Under the pieces are notes generated by a model that did no database searches, was not told where the DNA came from, and saw only the letters and a list, made by a program, of their open reading frames with translations. Shown in pieces: positions 43,551 through 53,300 of a DNA stretch of 64,000 nucleotides (positions are counted from its first letter, which is position 1; each line of letters opens with the position of its first letter). Origin of the DNA: Vibrio furnissii CIP 102972 (GTDB lineage Bacteria; Pseudomonadota; Gammaproteobacteria; Enterobacterales; Vibrionaceae); contig NZ_ACZP01000013.1 in NCBI RefSeq assembly GCF_000176175.1, positions 186,001 through 250,000 on the forward strand, written 5' to 3'. The position numbers were made by a program, and so were the translations under genes.

Positions 43551-45182
43551 ATGTATAAAAATAAGATCACACAAGCCCTTCTTCTAGGCGCTAGCCTTGC
43601 AGTGGCAACCACTTCTTTCTCAACTCTCGCTGCTGTCGTTCCAGCAGGCACTAAACTTGCCGATGTACAGGAATTCGTTCGTGGCAACGGTACTGAAGTG
43701 GCGTCTATCGATCCACACAAAACCGAAGGTGTGCCAGAGTCTCACGTGATTCGTGATCTGTTAGAAGGTCTGGTGAACCAGGATGCGAATGGTAATACCA
43801 TTCCTGGTGTTGCTGAAAGTTGGGAAACGACAGACAACAAAACATTTATTTTCCACCTGCGTAAAAATGCGAAATGGTCGAACGGCGATCCTGTGACGGC
43901 GGAAGATTTCGTCTACAGTTTCAAACGTGCAGTCGATCCAGCAACGGCATCTCCGTACTCTTGGTACCTTGAGATGACCACGATGGTGAATGCAGCAGAC
44001 ATCATCGCAGGGAAAAAAGACAAAGAAACTCTGGGTGTGAAAGCATTGGATGCGAACACGCTAGAAGTGAAACTGGAAACGCCAGTACCATACTTTGTGA
44101 AAATGATGGGTCACACCACCGTGAAACCTGTTCACCGTGCAACGGTTGAAAAATGGGGCGATCAGTGGACCAAACCTGAACACTTTGTGGGCAACGGTGC
44201 TTATGTTGTCGACAAGTGGGTAGTGAACGAGCGACTGGAGCTGAAACGTAACCAGAACTACTGGGATAACGAACACACCGTCATCAACAAAGTGACTTAC
44301 CTACCGATTGAAAACCAAGTTGCGGAAATGAACCGCTTCCTGTCTGGTGAAATTCAAATGACGTATGAATTGCCGCTTGAGCACTTCAAACGTCTGCAAA
44401 AAGAGTACCCAGAGTCAGTGAACGTGAAAGGCAACTTGTGTACCTACTACTACGGTTTCAACAACCAAAAAGCACCGTTTAACGATGTTCGTGTTCGTAA
44501 AGCGCTGTCTTACGCGATTGACCGTAACATCATCACCGATGCGATTCTTGCGCAAGGTCAGAAACCTGCGTACTTCATGACGCCTGAAATCACCGCAGGT
44601 TTCCACCCAGAAATGCCAGCTTACGGCAAGATGACTCAGAAAGAGCGTGTTGCTGAAGCGAAGAAACTGTTGGCGGAAGCGGGCTATGATAAATCAAACC
44701 CGCTGAACTTCACGCTGCTGTACAACACTTCAGAAAACCACAAGAAGATCGCCACGGCGATTCAATCGATGTGGAAAACAACACTGGGTGTCAACATCAC
44801 GCTTGAAAACCAAGAGTGGAAAACCTTCCTAGATTCTCGTCGTCAAGGAAACTATGACGTCACGCGTGCTGGCTGGTGTGGTGACTACAACGAAGCATCA
44901 AGCTTCCTGTCACTGATGCAGTCAAACAACAGCTCAAACGACCAGAAATATCACAATGCAGAATACGATGCAGTGATGGAGAAAGCGTTGACAGCGAAGA
45001 CGGATGAAGAGCGTGAAGCGTTGTACGTTCAAGCAGAGAAACTGCTGGCGCGTGATATGCCAATCGCACCTATCTATCAATACGTTACTTCTCGTTTGGT
45101 GTCACCAACACTTGGCGGTTACCCAGAGAACAACGCAGAAGATAAGATCTTCTCTAAAGATCTTTACATCAAAGCTCAGTAA
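43551..45182 (+). CDS. oppA: Oligopeptide-binding protein
   Basis: A 543-residue periplasmic binding protein. The signal peptide MYKNKITQALLLGAS ends near FSTLAA-VVP. The body matches OppA: GTEVASIDPHKTEGVPESHVIRDLLEGL, WSNGDPVTAEDFVYSFKRAVDP, YYGFNNQKAPFNDVRVRKALSYAIDR. It delivers oligopeptides to the OppBCDF permease. The ATG at 43551 has GGAG seven bases upstream. A strong hairpin after the gene would give more OppA than membrane parts. Confidence 0.93.
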   Translation: MYKNKITQALLLGASLAVATTSFSTLAAVVPAGTKLADVQEFVRGNGTEVASIDPHKTEGVPESHVIRDLLEGLVNQDANGNTIPGVAESWETTDNKTFIFHLRKNAKWSNGDPVTAEDFVYSFKRAVDPATASPYSWYLEMTTMVNAADIIAGKKDKETLGVKALDANTLEVKLETPVPYFVKMMGHTTVKPVHRATVEKWGDQWTKPEHFVGNGAYVVDKWVVNERLELKRNQNYWDNEHTVINKVTYLPIENQVAEMNRFLSGEIQMTYELPLEHFKRLQKEYPESVNVKGNLCTYYYGFNNQKAPFNDVRVRKALSYAIDRNIITDAILAQGQKPAYFMTPEITAGFHPEMPAYGKMTQKERVAEAKKLLAEAGYDKSNPLNFTLLYNTSENHKKIATAIQSMWKTTLGVNITLENQEWKTFLDSRRQGNYDVTRAGWCGDYNEASSFLSLMQSNNSSNDQKYHNAEYDAVMEKALTAKTDEEREALYVQAEKLLARDMPIAPIYQYVTSRLVSPTLGGYPENNAEDKIFSKDLYIKAQ

Positions 45183-45213
45183 ATCCTGAGCAAATAAAAC
45201 TATAAATATATAG

Positions 45214-45249
45214 ACACTGTATGTGCAGCGCACATACAGCGTCTTTTCA
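45214..45249 (+). terminator. Attenuator hairpin between oppA and oppB
   Basis: A 10-bp perfect stem CTGTATGTGC/GCACATACAG with loop AGC, extended by GAC/GTC, is followed by TTTT. It lies between oppA and oppB in one operon and probably lets only part of transcription through. Confidence 0.85.
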
Positions 45250-45282
45250 TTTCCTATTGTCACAGACTGAAAGAGTGAGTTT

Positions 45283-46203
45283 ATGATTAAATTCATTGCA
45301 AAAAGGATATTTGAAGCGATTCCAACCCTGTTGGTGCTGATCACAATATCTTTCTTTCTGATGCGTTTTGCACCAGGTAACCCATTTTCTTCTGAGCGTC
45401 CTTTGCCGCCGGAAGTGATGGCCAACATCAACGCGAAGTACGGCTTGGACAAACCTGTGTCCGAACAGTACCTCACCTATTTGACCAACATCCTGCAAGG
45501 TGATTTTGGTCCATCGTTCAAATATAAAGACTATTCAGTGAACGAATTGATCGCCAGCGCACTGCCTGTGTCGGCGAAAGTTGGTTTTGCTGCGTTTGTC
45601 TTTACCGTCATCATGGGGGTCGGGGTCGGAACCATTGCCGCTCTGAAACACAATACCTGGGTCGACTACACGATCATGTCGACCGCCATGCTCGGGGTGG
45701 TGATGCCATCCTTTGTGTTGGCTCCCGTACTGATTTACATCTTCTCCATCAATCTCGGCTGGTTCCCCGCCGGTGGGTGGCAAGATGGCTCCTTCCAATA
45801 CATGGCGTTGCCTGTGATTGGGATGTCACTGCTGTACGTTGCAACGTTTGCGCGTATTACCCGTGGTTCAATGATTGAAACCCTGAACAGTAACTTTATT
45901 CGTACCGCTCGTGCCAAAGGCTTGAGCTATAGCTACATCGTGATCCGACATGCGTTGAAGCCTGCGCTGCTGCCAGTTGTATCGTACATGGGCCCTGCGT
46001 TTGTCGGCATCATTACCGGTTCTGTGGTTATCGAGACGATTTTTGGTCTGCCAGGGATTGGTAAGCTGTTCGTTAACGCTGCATTTAACCGTGACTACTC
46101 ACTGGTGATGGGTGTAACGATTCTTATCGGTTTCCTTTTCATTCTCTTCAATGCGGTTGTGGATATTCTGCTCGCGTATATCGACCCTAAAATTCGCTAC
46201 TAA
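45283..46203 (+). CDS. oppB: Oligopeptide permease, OppB
   Basis: A 306-residue inner membrane permease with six helices. It has LMRFAPGNPFSSERPLPP after helix 1 and the ETIFGLPGIGKLFVNA motif near the C-terminus, both typical of OppB. It forms the peptide channel with OppC. Confidence 0.93.
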   Translation: MIKFIAKRIFEAIPTLLVLITISFFLMRFAPGNPFSSERPLPPEVMANINAKYGLDKPVSEQYLTYLTNILQGDFGPSFKYKDYSVNELIASALPVSAKVGFAAFVFTVIMGVGVGTIAALKHNTWVDYTIMSTAMLGVVMPSFVLAPVLIYIFSINLGWFPAGGWQDGSFQYMALPVIGMSLLYVATFARITRGSMIETLNSNFIRTARAKGLSYSYIVIRHALKPALLPVVSYMGPAFVGIITGSVVIETIFGLPGIGKLFVNAAFNRDYSLVMGVTILIGFLFILFNAVVDILLAYIDPKIRY

Positions 46204-46218
46204 TTGGACACGGATATT

Positions 46219-47121
46219 ATGTTAACCAAAAAAGAAAACTTAGAAGCGATCGAAAAGTTCACGGAGAACTTGGAAATTGAAGGTCGCAGCTTATGGCAGG
46301 ATGCGCGCATTCGTTTTATGCGCAACAAAGCAGCAATGGTTAGCTTGTTCATTCTGACATTAATTACATTGGCCGTGATTTTTGTGCCGATGTTCTCTGC
46401 TTACACTTATGAAGACACGGACTGGTACGCCATGCACGCGGCACCAACGGCTGAGCACTGGTTTGGTACCGACGCTTTGGGTCGTGACCTGTTAGTACGA
46501 ACTCTGGTCGGTGGCCGTATCTCGCTGATGGTGGGGATCATGGGCGCGCTGGTTGCGGTGCTGATTGGTACGCTGTATGGCGCGGCATCGGGTTTCATCG
46601 GCGGCCGTACTGACCGCATCATGATGCGTGTGCTGGAAATCCTGTATGCGATTCCGTTTATGTTCCTGGTGATCGTGCTGGTGACTTTCTTCGGTCGTAA
46701 CATCATTCTGATCTTCGTTGCCATTGGTGCGATTGCGTGGCTGGACATGGCGCGTATCGTGCGTGGTCAGACGCTGAGTTTGCGCAGCAAAGAGTTTATT
46801 GAAGCTGCCCACGTTTGTGGTGTGAGCAAATGGCGAATCATTACCCGTCACATCGTGCCAAACGTACTGGGCATCGTCGCAGTGTACTCCACGCTGCTGA
46901 TCCCAAGCATGATTCTGACTGAATCTTTCCTCTCATTCCTTGGTCTGGGTGTTCAAGAACCGATGACGAGCTGGGGTGCACTGTTGCAAGAAGGTGCAAA
47001 TACGATGGAAGTGGCCATTTGGCAGCTTCTATTCCCTGCCGCATTCATGATCATTACCCTGTTCTGTTTTAACTACGTCGGTGATGGCCTGCGCGACGCG
47101 CTCGATCCAAAAGACAGATAA
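46219..47121 (+). CDS. oppC: Oligopeptide permease, OppC
   Basis: A 300-residue inner membrane permease with a cytoplasmic N-terminus and six helices. GTDALGRDLLVRTLVGGRISL is the family hallmark after helix 1, and EAAHVCGVSKWRII is the coupling loop. I start it at ATG 46219; a TTG frame reaches 46204 without benefit. Confidence 0.92.
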   Translation: MLTKKENLEAIEKFTENLEIEGRSLWQDARIRFMRNKAAMVSLFILTLITLAVIFVPMFSAYTYEDTDWYAMHAAPTAEHWFGTDALGRDLLVRTLVGGRISLMVGIMGALVAVLIGTLYGAASGFIGGRTDRIMMRVLEILYAIPFMFLVIVLVTFFGRNIILIFVAIGAIAWLDMARIVRGQTLSLRSKEFIEAAHVCGVSKWRIITRHIVPNVLGIVAVYSTLLIPSMILTESFLSFLGLGVQEPMTSWGALLQEGANTMEVAIWQLLFPAAFMIITLFCFNYVGDGLRDALDPKDR

Positions 47122-47151
47122 TCAGAAAATTATAAGATTAAGGAAGCAATG

Positions 47152-48123
47152 ATGAGCTTATTAGATGTCAAAGATCTGCGCGTCGAGTTTACCACGCAAG
47201 ATGGTACCGTCACCGCAGTCAACGATTTGAACTTCTCACTCAATCAAGGTGAGACATTGGGTATCGTGGGTGAATCCGGTTCAGGTAAATCACAAACGGT
47301 ATTCGCAATCATGGGCCTATTGGCGAAAAACGGGATCATTTCCGGAAGCGCCAAGTTCGAAGGCAAAGAGATTTTGAATCTGCCTGAAAAAGAGCTGAAC
47401 AAAGTCCGTTCTGAGCAGATTGCCATGATCTTCCAAGACCCTATGACGTCGCTGAACCCGTACATGAAAGTCAGCGATCAGTTGATGGAAGTATTGATGC
47501 TGCACAAAGGCATGGGCAAAGCACAAGCCTTTGAAGAGTCGGTCCGCATGTTGGAAGCGGTGAAAATTCCGGAAGCGCGCAAACGTATCACCATGTATCC
47601 GCACGAGTTCTCGGGCGGCATGCGTCAGCGTGTGATGATTGCGATGGCCTTGTTGTGCCGTCCGAAACTGCTGATTGCCGATGAACCAACCACCGCACTG
47701 GATGTGACCGTTCAAGCGCAGATCATGGATCTGCTGAACGAACTGAAGCGTGAATTCAACACCGCCATCATCATGATCACGCACGATCTGGGCGTGGTTG
47801 CGGGATCGTGCGACAAAGTGCTGGTGATGTACGCCGGTCGTACCATGGAGTACGGCAGTGTGAACGACATTTTCTACAACCCAAGTCATCCCTACGCGGA
47901 AGGCCTGCTGAAAGCGATTCCTCGATTGGATACCGAAGGCGAAATTTTGCCAACCATCCCGGGCAACCCGCCCAACTTACTGCGTCTGCCGGTGGGCTGC
48001 CCTTATCAAGAGCGCTGCCATCGTGTGATGGACCGTTGTAAGCGTGAAGCACCGATTCTGACGCCATTTGGTGACGCGCGTCAGCGTGCTTGTTTTTCTG
48101 ATTGGGAGGCTTGGACAAAATGA
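47152..48123 (+). CDS. oppD: Oligopeptide transporter ATPase, OppD
   Basis: A 323-residue ABC ATPase with Walker A GESGSGKS (about 39-46), signature FSGGMRQR, Walker B LLIADEPT and the C-terminal oligopeptide/dipeptide cysteine motif (CPYQERCHRVMDRC). Start at ATG 47152 behind AAGGA; the preceding ATG at 47149 is in frame. Confidence 0.93.
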   Translation: MSLLDVKDLRVEFTTQDGTVTAVNDLNFSLNQGETLGIVGESGSGKSQTVFAIMGLLAKNGIISGSAKFEGKEILNLPEKELNKVRSEQIAMIFQDPMTSLNPYMKVSDQLMEVLMLHKGMGKAQAFEESVRMLEAVKIPEARKRITMYPHEFSGGMRQRVMIAMALLCRPKLLIADEPTTALDVTVQAQIMDLLNELKREFNTAIIMITHDLGVVAGSCDKVLVMYAGRTMEYGSVNDIFYNPSHPYAEGLLKAIPRLDTEGEILPTIPGNPPNLLRLPVGCPYQERCHRVMDRCKREAPILTPFGDARQRACFSDWEAWTK

Positions 48124-49112
48124 GTGTCAATAAACCTGTATTGTTAGATGTCAAAAACCTCAAGGTTCACTTTAGTATCGCAGCGAAATCCGCGTGGCCA
48201 TGGACAAAACCATCCACATTGAAAGCTGTTGATGGCGTCAATGTCCGTCTTTATGAAGGCGAAACATTGGGCGTGGTGGGGGAGTCTGGCTGTGGTAAGT
48301 CCACCTTTGCTCGCGCGATCATCGGTTTGGTGCAATCGACGGAAGGCGAAGTGGTGTGGCTGGGGCAAGATCTGACCCGCATGCATGAAGTCAAACGCCG
48401 CAATACGCGCAAAGAAATTCAGATGATTTTCCAAGATCCCTTGGCGTCACTGAACCCACGTATGACGGTGGGCGACATCATTGCTGAACCGCTGCAAACC
48501 TTCTACCCAGAGTTGTCGAAGCAGGAAGTCAAAGATCGCGTGAAAGAGATGATGGCCAAAGTGGGTCTGTTGCCGAACGTGATCAACCGTTATCCGCACG
48601 AGTTCTCTGGTGGCCAGTGTCAGCGTATCGGTATTGCGCGCGCGCTGATTTTGAAGCCAAAGATGATCATCTGTGACGAACCGGTCTCGGCACTGGACGT
48701 ATCGATTCAGGCGCAGGTGGTTAACCTGCTCAAAGAGCTGCAAAAAGAGCTGGGCTTGAGCCTCGTGTTCATTGCGCACGATTTGTCGGTGGTCAAACAC
48801 ATTTCGGATCGTGTCTTGGTGATGTATTTGGGCAATGCGGTGGAATTGGGCGAAGCACACGAACTGTTTGCAAACCCGCTGCATCCGTACACCAAAGCCT
48901 TGATGTCGGCGGTGCCGATTCCGGATCCAAACTTAGAGCGCAACAAAACCATTCAGATGTTGGAAGGGGACTTGCCGTCACCGATTAATCCACCATCCGG
49001 TTGTGTTTTCCGTACGCGTTGCCCACAAGCGACGGCGGAATGTGCGCAAACCAAGCCACAAATCGAAGGCTCGGATACCCACTCGGTCTCTTGCCTGCAC
49101 GTCAGTGCCTAA
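48120..49112 (+). CDS. oppF: Oligopeptide transporter ATPase, OppF
   Basis: A 330-residue ABC ATPase with Walker A GESGCGKS, signature FSGGQCQR, Walker B MIICDEPVSAL and the C-terminal motif with two cysteines (CVFRTRCPQATAEC). It works with OppD. The ATG at 48120 overlaps the oppD stop (ATGA) with GGAGG upstream; the TTG at 48102 is rejected. Confidence 0.93.
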   Translation: MSVNKPVLLDVKNLKVHFSIAAKSAWPWTKPSTLKAVDGVNVRLYEGETLGVVGESGCGKSTFARAIIGLVQSTEGEVVWLGQDLTRMHEVKRRNTRKEIQMIFQDPLASLNPRMTVGDIIAEPLQTFYPELSKQEVKDRVKEMMAKVGLLPNVINRYPHEFSGGQCQRIGIARALILKPKMIICDEPVSALDVSIQAQVVNLLKELQKELGLSLVFIAHDLSVVKHISDRVLVMYLGNAVELGEAHELFANPLHPYTKALMSAVPIPDPNLERNKTIQMLEGDLPSPINPPSGCVFRTRCPQATAECAQTKPQIEGSDTHSVSCLHVSA

Positions 49113-49133
49113 ATTCAGCCTGTGACGGGCTTA

Positions 49134-49166
49134 AGCGCGGCTCTCTTGTGGGGTCGCGCTTTTTTT
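49134..49166 (+). terminator. Terminator of oppABCDF
   Basis: AGCGCG (49134-49139) pairs with CGCGCT (49155-49160), followed by a run of T to 49166, about 22 bp after oppF. Confidence 0.8.
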
Positions 49167-49271
49167 GTCTCTGTTCATCCTCATTTGGGGGTTAATCTCA
49201 GCTTACATTTGCCATTTCTTGAATATCAATAATACTCAGGTTATTGAAAATCATCATGAAAGGTAGATGTG

Positions 49272-50690
49272 ATGCGGCGCAGTGCGTTGTGGCAAACTCT
49301 CATCATCAAGCTGACACTGTGGTCGCTGATCATTTTCAGTTTCAATGTGTTCATTCCCCGCAATCAGGTGCTGCTGATTTACGATTCCAAACGTCTGGTC
49401 GTCTGTTTGTTGATCATGCTGTTCGCCGTTGGGTTACTGTGTTCGGCACGATTACGGCAATCGGTCATTGCCCTGTATCGATCGCTTGAGCAACCGACTC
49501 GAACGTTCGCACTCGGTTTCATCGCATTGAGTCTCATCGCGACGTTACTCAGTGACTATCGCATCAGCGCGCTGACGCACTGGTTTTACCTCGTTGGGTT
49601 GTTTTTGCTCCTTAGCGTCTTTTTTGACTACTTTCGCGTGGCACGCGCGAACCTCATGGGCTTGGCGCTGCTGCTCAACGGCCTGCTTTTCTTCAGTGTC
49701 GCCAGTGCGTTTTGGTTGCTGCTTTATCATCGTGAGGCGGTCAGTAACTCCACGTTTTTTGGATTTGCCAATCCGCGCTTTATCAATCAAGTGCACGTTT
49801 GGCTGGTGCTGCCCATGGCGTATTTGGCCGTGCGCGCTCGCAGACGAAACCGGCGTGCGCTGCTCCCCCTAATATCCGTCGCGATGGCATTTTCAATTGG
49901 TTTTACCCTCAATGGTCGCGGGGTCACGCTGGCGCTTATCACCGGTTTTATTTTGATGGCGCTGGTGGACAGGACGTTATGGCGTCAGTGGCTCGCGACT
50001 TTGCTCATCACTGGGGGCTTGGGCGCATTGATCTCATTTGCGTTGTTTAATCCGTTGCCTTCTTATCTCTTGGGGATAGACAGCGACGCCATTGCGATTC
50101 GAACAACATCATCAGGCAGGTTAATTTTATGGTCACAATCGATCGAATTTGCTTCCTTTTGGGGACAAGGTGGCGGTGCATTCGCTTGTCAACCTTTTGC
50201 AAATGGTCGCCCGCATAACTCGGTGCTCAATGTGCTGGTGCATTGGGGATGGGGCGGTGTGCTTTGTTATGTGTCGCTTTGTTTGCTGCTGTTGTACAAG
50301 GTGGCCATCTCCAGATCTCGAATCACACAAGTCTTGGGGGCGAGTGTGTTGACTGGGCTGCTGTACAGCTTGGTCTCCGGTGTGCTGGATTCGCCGATGA
50401 GTCAACTGCTGGGCATCATGTCGCTGGCTGCTTTTTGGGCGTCGTTAAACCCTTTACGGCGTTCGGAGATGGGGTCATACCGTGTTGGCCTTGTCAGCCA
50501 CGGCCTTGTCAGCCACGTAGTCGTGTGGATGCTGGCGCTGGGCGCCATCATGGCGTGTGGCTATCGAATTTACGAGCGTGTGTCACATTATCCTCAACAG
50601 TTCGATGAGATTGTCGATGTCAGAGCGCTGGGCATGAAAACCCAATTTTGGGTCGGGCACAATTGCTTAGAGAAACCGGAGATGCCTTAA
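49272..50690 (+). CDS. O-antigen ligase / Wzy-like polytopic membrane protein
   Basis: A 472-residue inner membrane protein with about ten to twelve helices. A periplasmic loop carries RTTSSGRLILW, resembling the R-x-x-x-SGR motif of the Wzy_C/WaaL family, and the later RPHNSVLNVLVHWGWGG contains the family's conserved His. Members ligate or polymerise sugars on lipid carriers or glycosylate pilins. No other polysaccharide gene is nearby, so the acceptor is unknown. ATG 49272 with AAAGG upstream is preferred over GTG 49269. Confidence 0.75.
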   Translation: MRRSALWQTLIIKLTLWSLIIFSFNVFIPRNQVLLIYDSKRLVVCLLIMLFAVGLLCSARLRQSVIALYRSLEQPTRTFALGFIALSLIATLLSDYRISALTHWFYLVGLFLLLSVFFDYFRVARANLMGLALLLNGLLFFSVASAFWLLLYHREAVSNSTFFGFANPRFINQVHVWLVLPMAYLAVRARRRNRRALLPLISVAMAFSIGFTLNGRGVTLALITGFILMALVDRTLWRQWLATLLITGGLGALISFALFNPLPSYLLGIDSDAIAIRTTSSGRLILWSQSIEFASFWGQGGGAFACQPFANGRPHNSVLNVLVHWGWGGVLCYVSLCLLLLYKVAISRSRITQVLGASVLTGLLYSLVSGVLDSPMSQLLGIMSLAAFWASLNPLRRSEMGSYRVGLVSHGLVSHVVVWMLALGAIMACGYRIYERVSHYPQQFDEIVDVRALGMKTQFWVGHNCLEKPEMP

Positions 50691-50815
50691 GTGCACAATG
50701 TTGGCTAGTTCAAATTTTTCGAATAACTAAGCCAGAACTCTCCGGTTATATCCAATTTTTCAATATCTATAATGGACTTAAATACAGCATGATTTGAATA
50801 AAAACGAGGTGATTC

Positions 50816-51760
50816 ATGGGTAAACTGGTCGAAGGCGTGTGGCAAAACGTTTGGTACGACACGAAAAGCAGCGGCGGACGCTTTGTGCGCGAAGATGCGG
50901 GCTTTCGAGGTTGGATCGACAATGATGCAGATGCTCAGTTTGCGCCTGAGCCGGGTCGTTATCATCTCTACGTGTCGTTGGCGTGCCCGTGGGCGCACCG
51001 CACCTTGATTTTTCGTGCGCTAAAGCAGCTTGAGGCGTACATCGACGTCACCATTGTGTGCCCGGATATGATGAGTGACGGTTGGCAGTTCGGTATTCCT
51101 GAGCCGCTGTTTGGCCATACGAAATTGCATCAAGTGTATACGCAAGCCAAAGCCGATTACACTGGTCGTGTGACGGTGCCTGTGCTGTGGGATAAGAAAA
51201 CCGATACGATAGTCAGCAATGAATCGTCAGAAATTATTCGCATGTTTAACTCAGCGTTTAATGCACTCACGGGGAACGAGGAGGATTACTATCCTGAGCA
51301 TCTTCGTGCGCTGATTGATGAGTGGAACGAATACATCTATCCCAATATCAATAACGGGGTTTACCGTTGTGGCTTCGCGACCACGCAGGAAGCGTATGAA
51401 GAAGCCTACGAATCCTTATTCGCGGCATTGGATAAAGTGGAAAGCCATCTTGCGACGCATCGATACTTGGCGGGCAATGTGATCACTGAAGCCGATTGGC
51501 GGTTGTTTACCACCTTGATTCGTTTTGACGCTGTGTATGTTGGTCACTTCAAATGCAATAAAAAACGCATCGCCGATTACCCGCATTTAAATGGCTATTT
51601 GAAAGAGCTGTATCAAGTACCGGGCGTGAAGGAGACCACCGACTTTTATCACATTAAACGTCACTACTATTTCAGTCACACCACCATTAACCCAACACAA
51701 ATTGTGCCGGTTGGCCCAGATCTGGATTTGGAATCTGCGCATGGCCGAGACACACTGTAA
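50816..51760 (+). CDS. yqjG: Glutathionyl-hydroquinone reductase (Xi-class GST)
   Basis: A 314-residue glutathione transferase of the YqjG/ECM4 type. The catalytic motif SLACPWAHR gives Cys57. The N-terminal thioredoxin-fold part is followed by an all-helical C-terminal domain with the family's conserved PNINNGVYRCGFATTQ. It reduces glutathionyl-hydroquinones using a second glutathione. GAGG precedes the ATG. It lies between opp and pta, as in other vibrios. Confidence 0.9.
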   Translation: MGKLVEGVWQNVWYDTKSSGGRFVREDAGFRGWIDNDADAQFAPEPGRYHLYVSLACPWAHRTLIFRALKQLEAYIDVTIVCPDMMSDGWQFGIPEPLFGHTKLHQVYTQAKADYTGRVTVPVLWDKKTDTIVSNESSEIIRMFNSAFNALTGNEEDYYPEHLRALIDEWNEYIYPNINNGVYRCGFATTQEAYEEAYESLFAALDKVESHLATHRYLAGNVITEADWRLFTTLIRFDAVYVGHFKCNKKRIADYPHLNGYLKELYQVPGVKETTDFYHIKRHYYFSHTTINPTQIVPVGPDLDLESAHGRDTL

Positions 51761-51783
51761 GACTTGAACCAACACTCTATTGC

Positions 51784-51812
51784 AAAGCGCAGTCTGAGGC
51801 TGCGCTTTTTTG
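51784..51812 (+). terminator. Terminator of yqjG
   Basis: A 9-bp stem AAAGCGCAG/CTGCGCTTT is followed by TTT, 24 bp after the stop codon. Confidence 0.9.
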
Positions 51813-51918
51813 TGTGCTGATTGAATGCGCTGAAAAATAATCACAATTTCGCTCTGCTCACGGATTCATACGCCAATTCGCATACACTGAAATGAAGCGG
51901 GGTGGATGGGAGAGGGCG

Positions 51919-53196
51919 ATGGATTTCAGTGACATCATGGCCGGCCAGAGCGTGATCTGGAATCTATTGGTGGCGCTGCTGTTGGGCGCCATTGTTGGCA
52001 CGCAGCGCGGTTGGGTGAACCGCAATCATGTGGAAGGCAGCCGAGTGGCTGGCATTCGCACTTTCTCGCTGGTCGGCTTATACGGCGGCTTGTCTGCGGT
52101 ACTGGCGACCCATTTTTCGCCGCTCATCCTTGGTTTTGCTTTGTTGGCGTTGGTCGCGCTGGCCAGCATTGCGTTCATCATGAAACAGCGAAACAGTCAG
52201 GACGTCAGTATTACCGGCGTGGTCAGTTTGTTGGTCACGTTTGTGATGGGCAGTTTGGCGGTTGCCGGAGAACCGGTATTGGCGGCTGCGTCTGCGGTGA
52301 TCACCGCCGTGGTGCTGGATAACAAGAAAGAGCTTCATCAGGCCTTGCAGAAGTTGCAAGAGTACGAGCTGGATGCAGCGCTGCGGCTGATGTTGATTTC
52401 GATTGTGATGCTGCCTTTGTTGCCCAACCAAAGCTTTGGCCCATGGCAGGCATTAAACCCGTACGAAATTTGGTGGATGGTGGTGTTGATTGCCAGCATT
52501 TCGTTTTTGGGTTACTTCGCCATCAAGATTGGCGGTGCGAAGCGGGGTGTGCTGTTTACTTCGGTCTTTGCAGGGTTCAGTTCTTCGACGGCACTGACAC
52601 TGCAATTTTCCAATCTGTCGCGTGAGCAGCCGTCGATCAGTCCGCTCCTGGCTTCTGGCATTCTGCTCTGTTGTGGCACCATGTTCCCCCGTTTGTTGAT
52701 TGTTGCTTCTCTCATTAATACCGAGTTAACGCCAATTCTTTGGCCGGTGATTGGAGTGATGATGATTGGGCTCTATCTGCCGGCATGGTTTATCTGGCGT
52801 ACCACCCAAGTTGATTTTACCGAGGAGCAGACGGGCAACCATAAAAACCCGTTGGCCTTGCAGTCGGCGCTCTGGTTTGGGGTGATTCTGGCAGTGATTA
52901 TGCTGCTCTCTCATGCGTTGTCGGATTGGTTCGGCCAGGTGGGGACCTTGGTATTGTCGGCGATCTCTGGGATCACGGATGTGGATGCAATCACTTTGGC
53001 GTTGGGGCGACAAAGCACACACACCTTGGATGCTTATACAGCGGCGATGGGGATCATCATTGCCGCATCGGTGAACACGTTGGTCAAAATGGGCTTAGCT
53101 ATGGGCATTGGTGGAAAAGCGCTGTGGATTCGCGTCGCGCCAGCGATGTTGCTGTCGGTGGTCGCGGGCTTGTTCACCCTGTGGTGGATGCATTAA
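51919..53196 (+). CDS. MgtC/SapB-like plus DUF4010 membrane protein
   Basis: A 425-residue inner membrane protein with about 12 helices. The N-terminal third resembles MgtC-like proteins (LLVALLLGAIVGTQRGW, VAGIRTFSLVGLYGGL), and the remainder resembles DUF4010 (FAGFSSSTALTLQFSNLSR, ISGITDVDAITLALG). The physiological role is unclear to me. The ATG at 51919 follows GAGGG; the earlier in-frame start is less supported. Confidence 0.8.
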   Translation: MDFSDIMAGQSVIWNLLVALLLGAIVGTQRGWVNRNHVEGSRVAGIRTFSLVGLYGGLSAVLATHFSPLILGFALLALVALASIAFIMKQRNSQDVSITGVVSLLVTFVMGSLAVAGEPVLAAASAVITAVVLDNKKELHQALQKLQEYELDAALRLMLISIVMLPLLPNQSFGPWQALNPYEIWWMVVLIASISFLGYFAIKIGGAKRGVLFTSVFAGFSSSTALTLQFSNLSREQPSISPLLASGILLCCGTMFPRLLIVASLINTELTPILWPVIGVMMIGLYLPAWFIWRTTQVDFTEEQTGNHKNPLALQSALWFGVILAVIMLLSHALSDWFGQVGTLVLSAISGITDVDAITLALGRQSTHTLDAYTAAMGIIIAASVNTLVKMGLAMGIGGKALWIRVAPAMLLSVVAGLFTLWWMH

Positions 53197-53253
53197 TTCA
53201 GTCACTTGTTTAGGCTGTATTTTCAAGCGATAAAACAGGATTCGGCGCCAATA

Positions 53254-53282
53254 AAAAAGCCTTCGGAATCCGAAGGCTTTTT
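53254..53282. terminator. Bidirectional terminator (DUF4010 gene / pta)
   Basis: A 13-bp stem AAAAAGCCTTCGG/CCGAAGGCTTTTT with loop AAT lies between convergent genes. T-tracts are present on both strands. Confidence 0.93.
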
Positions 53283-53300
53283 GACTCGAACGAAGAGCGA

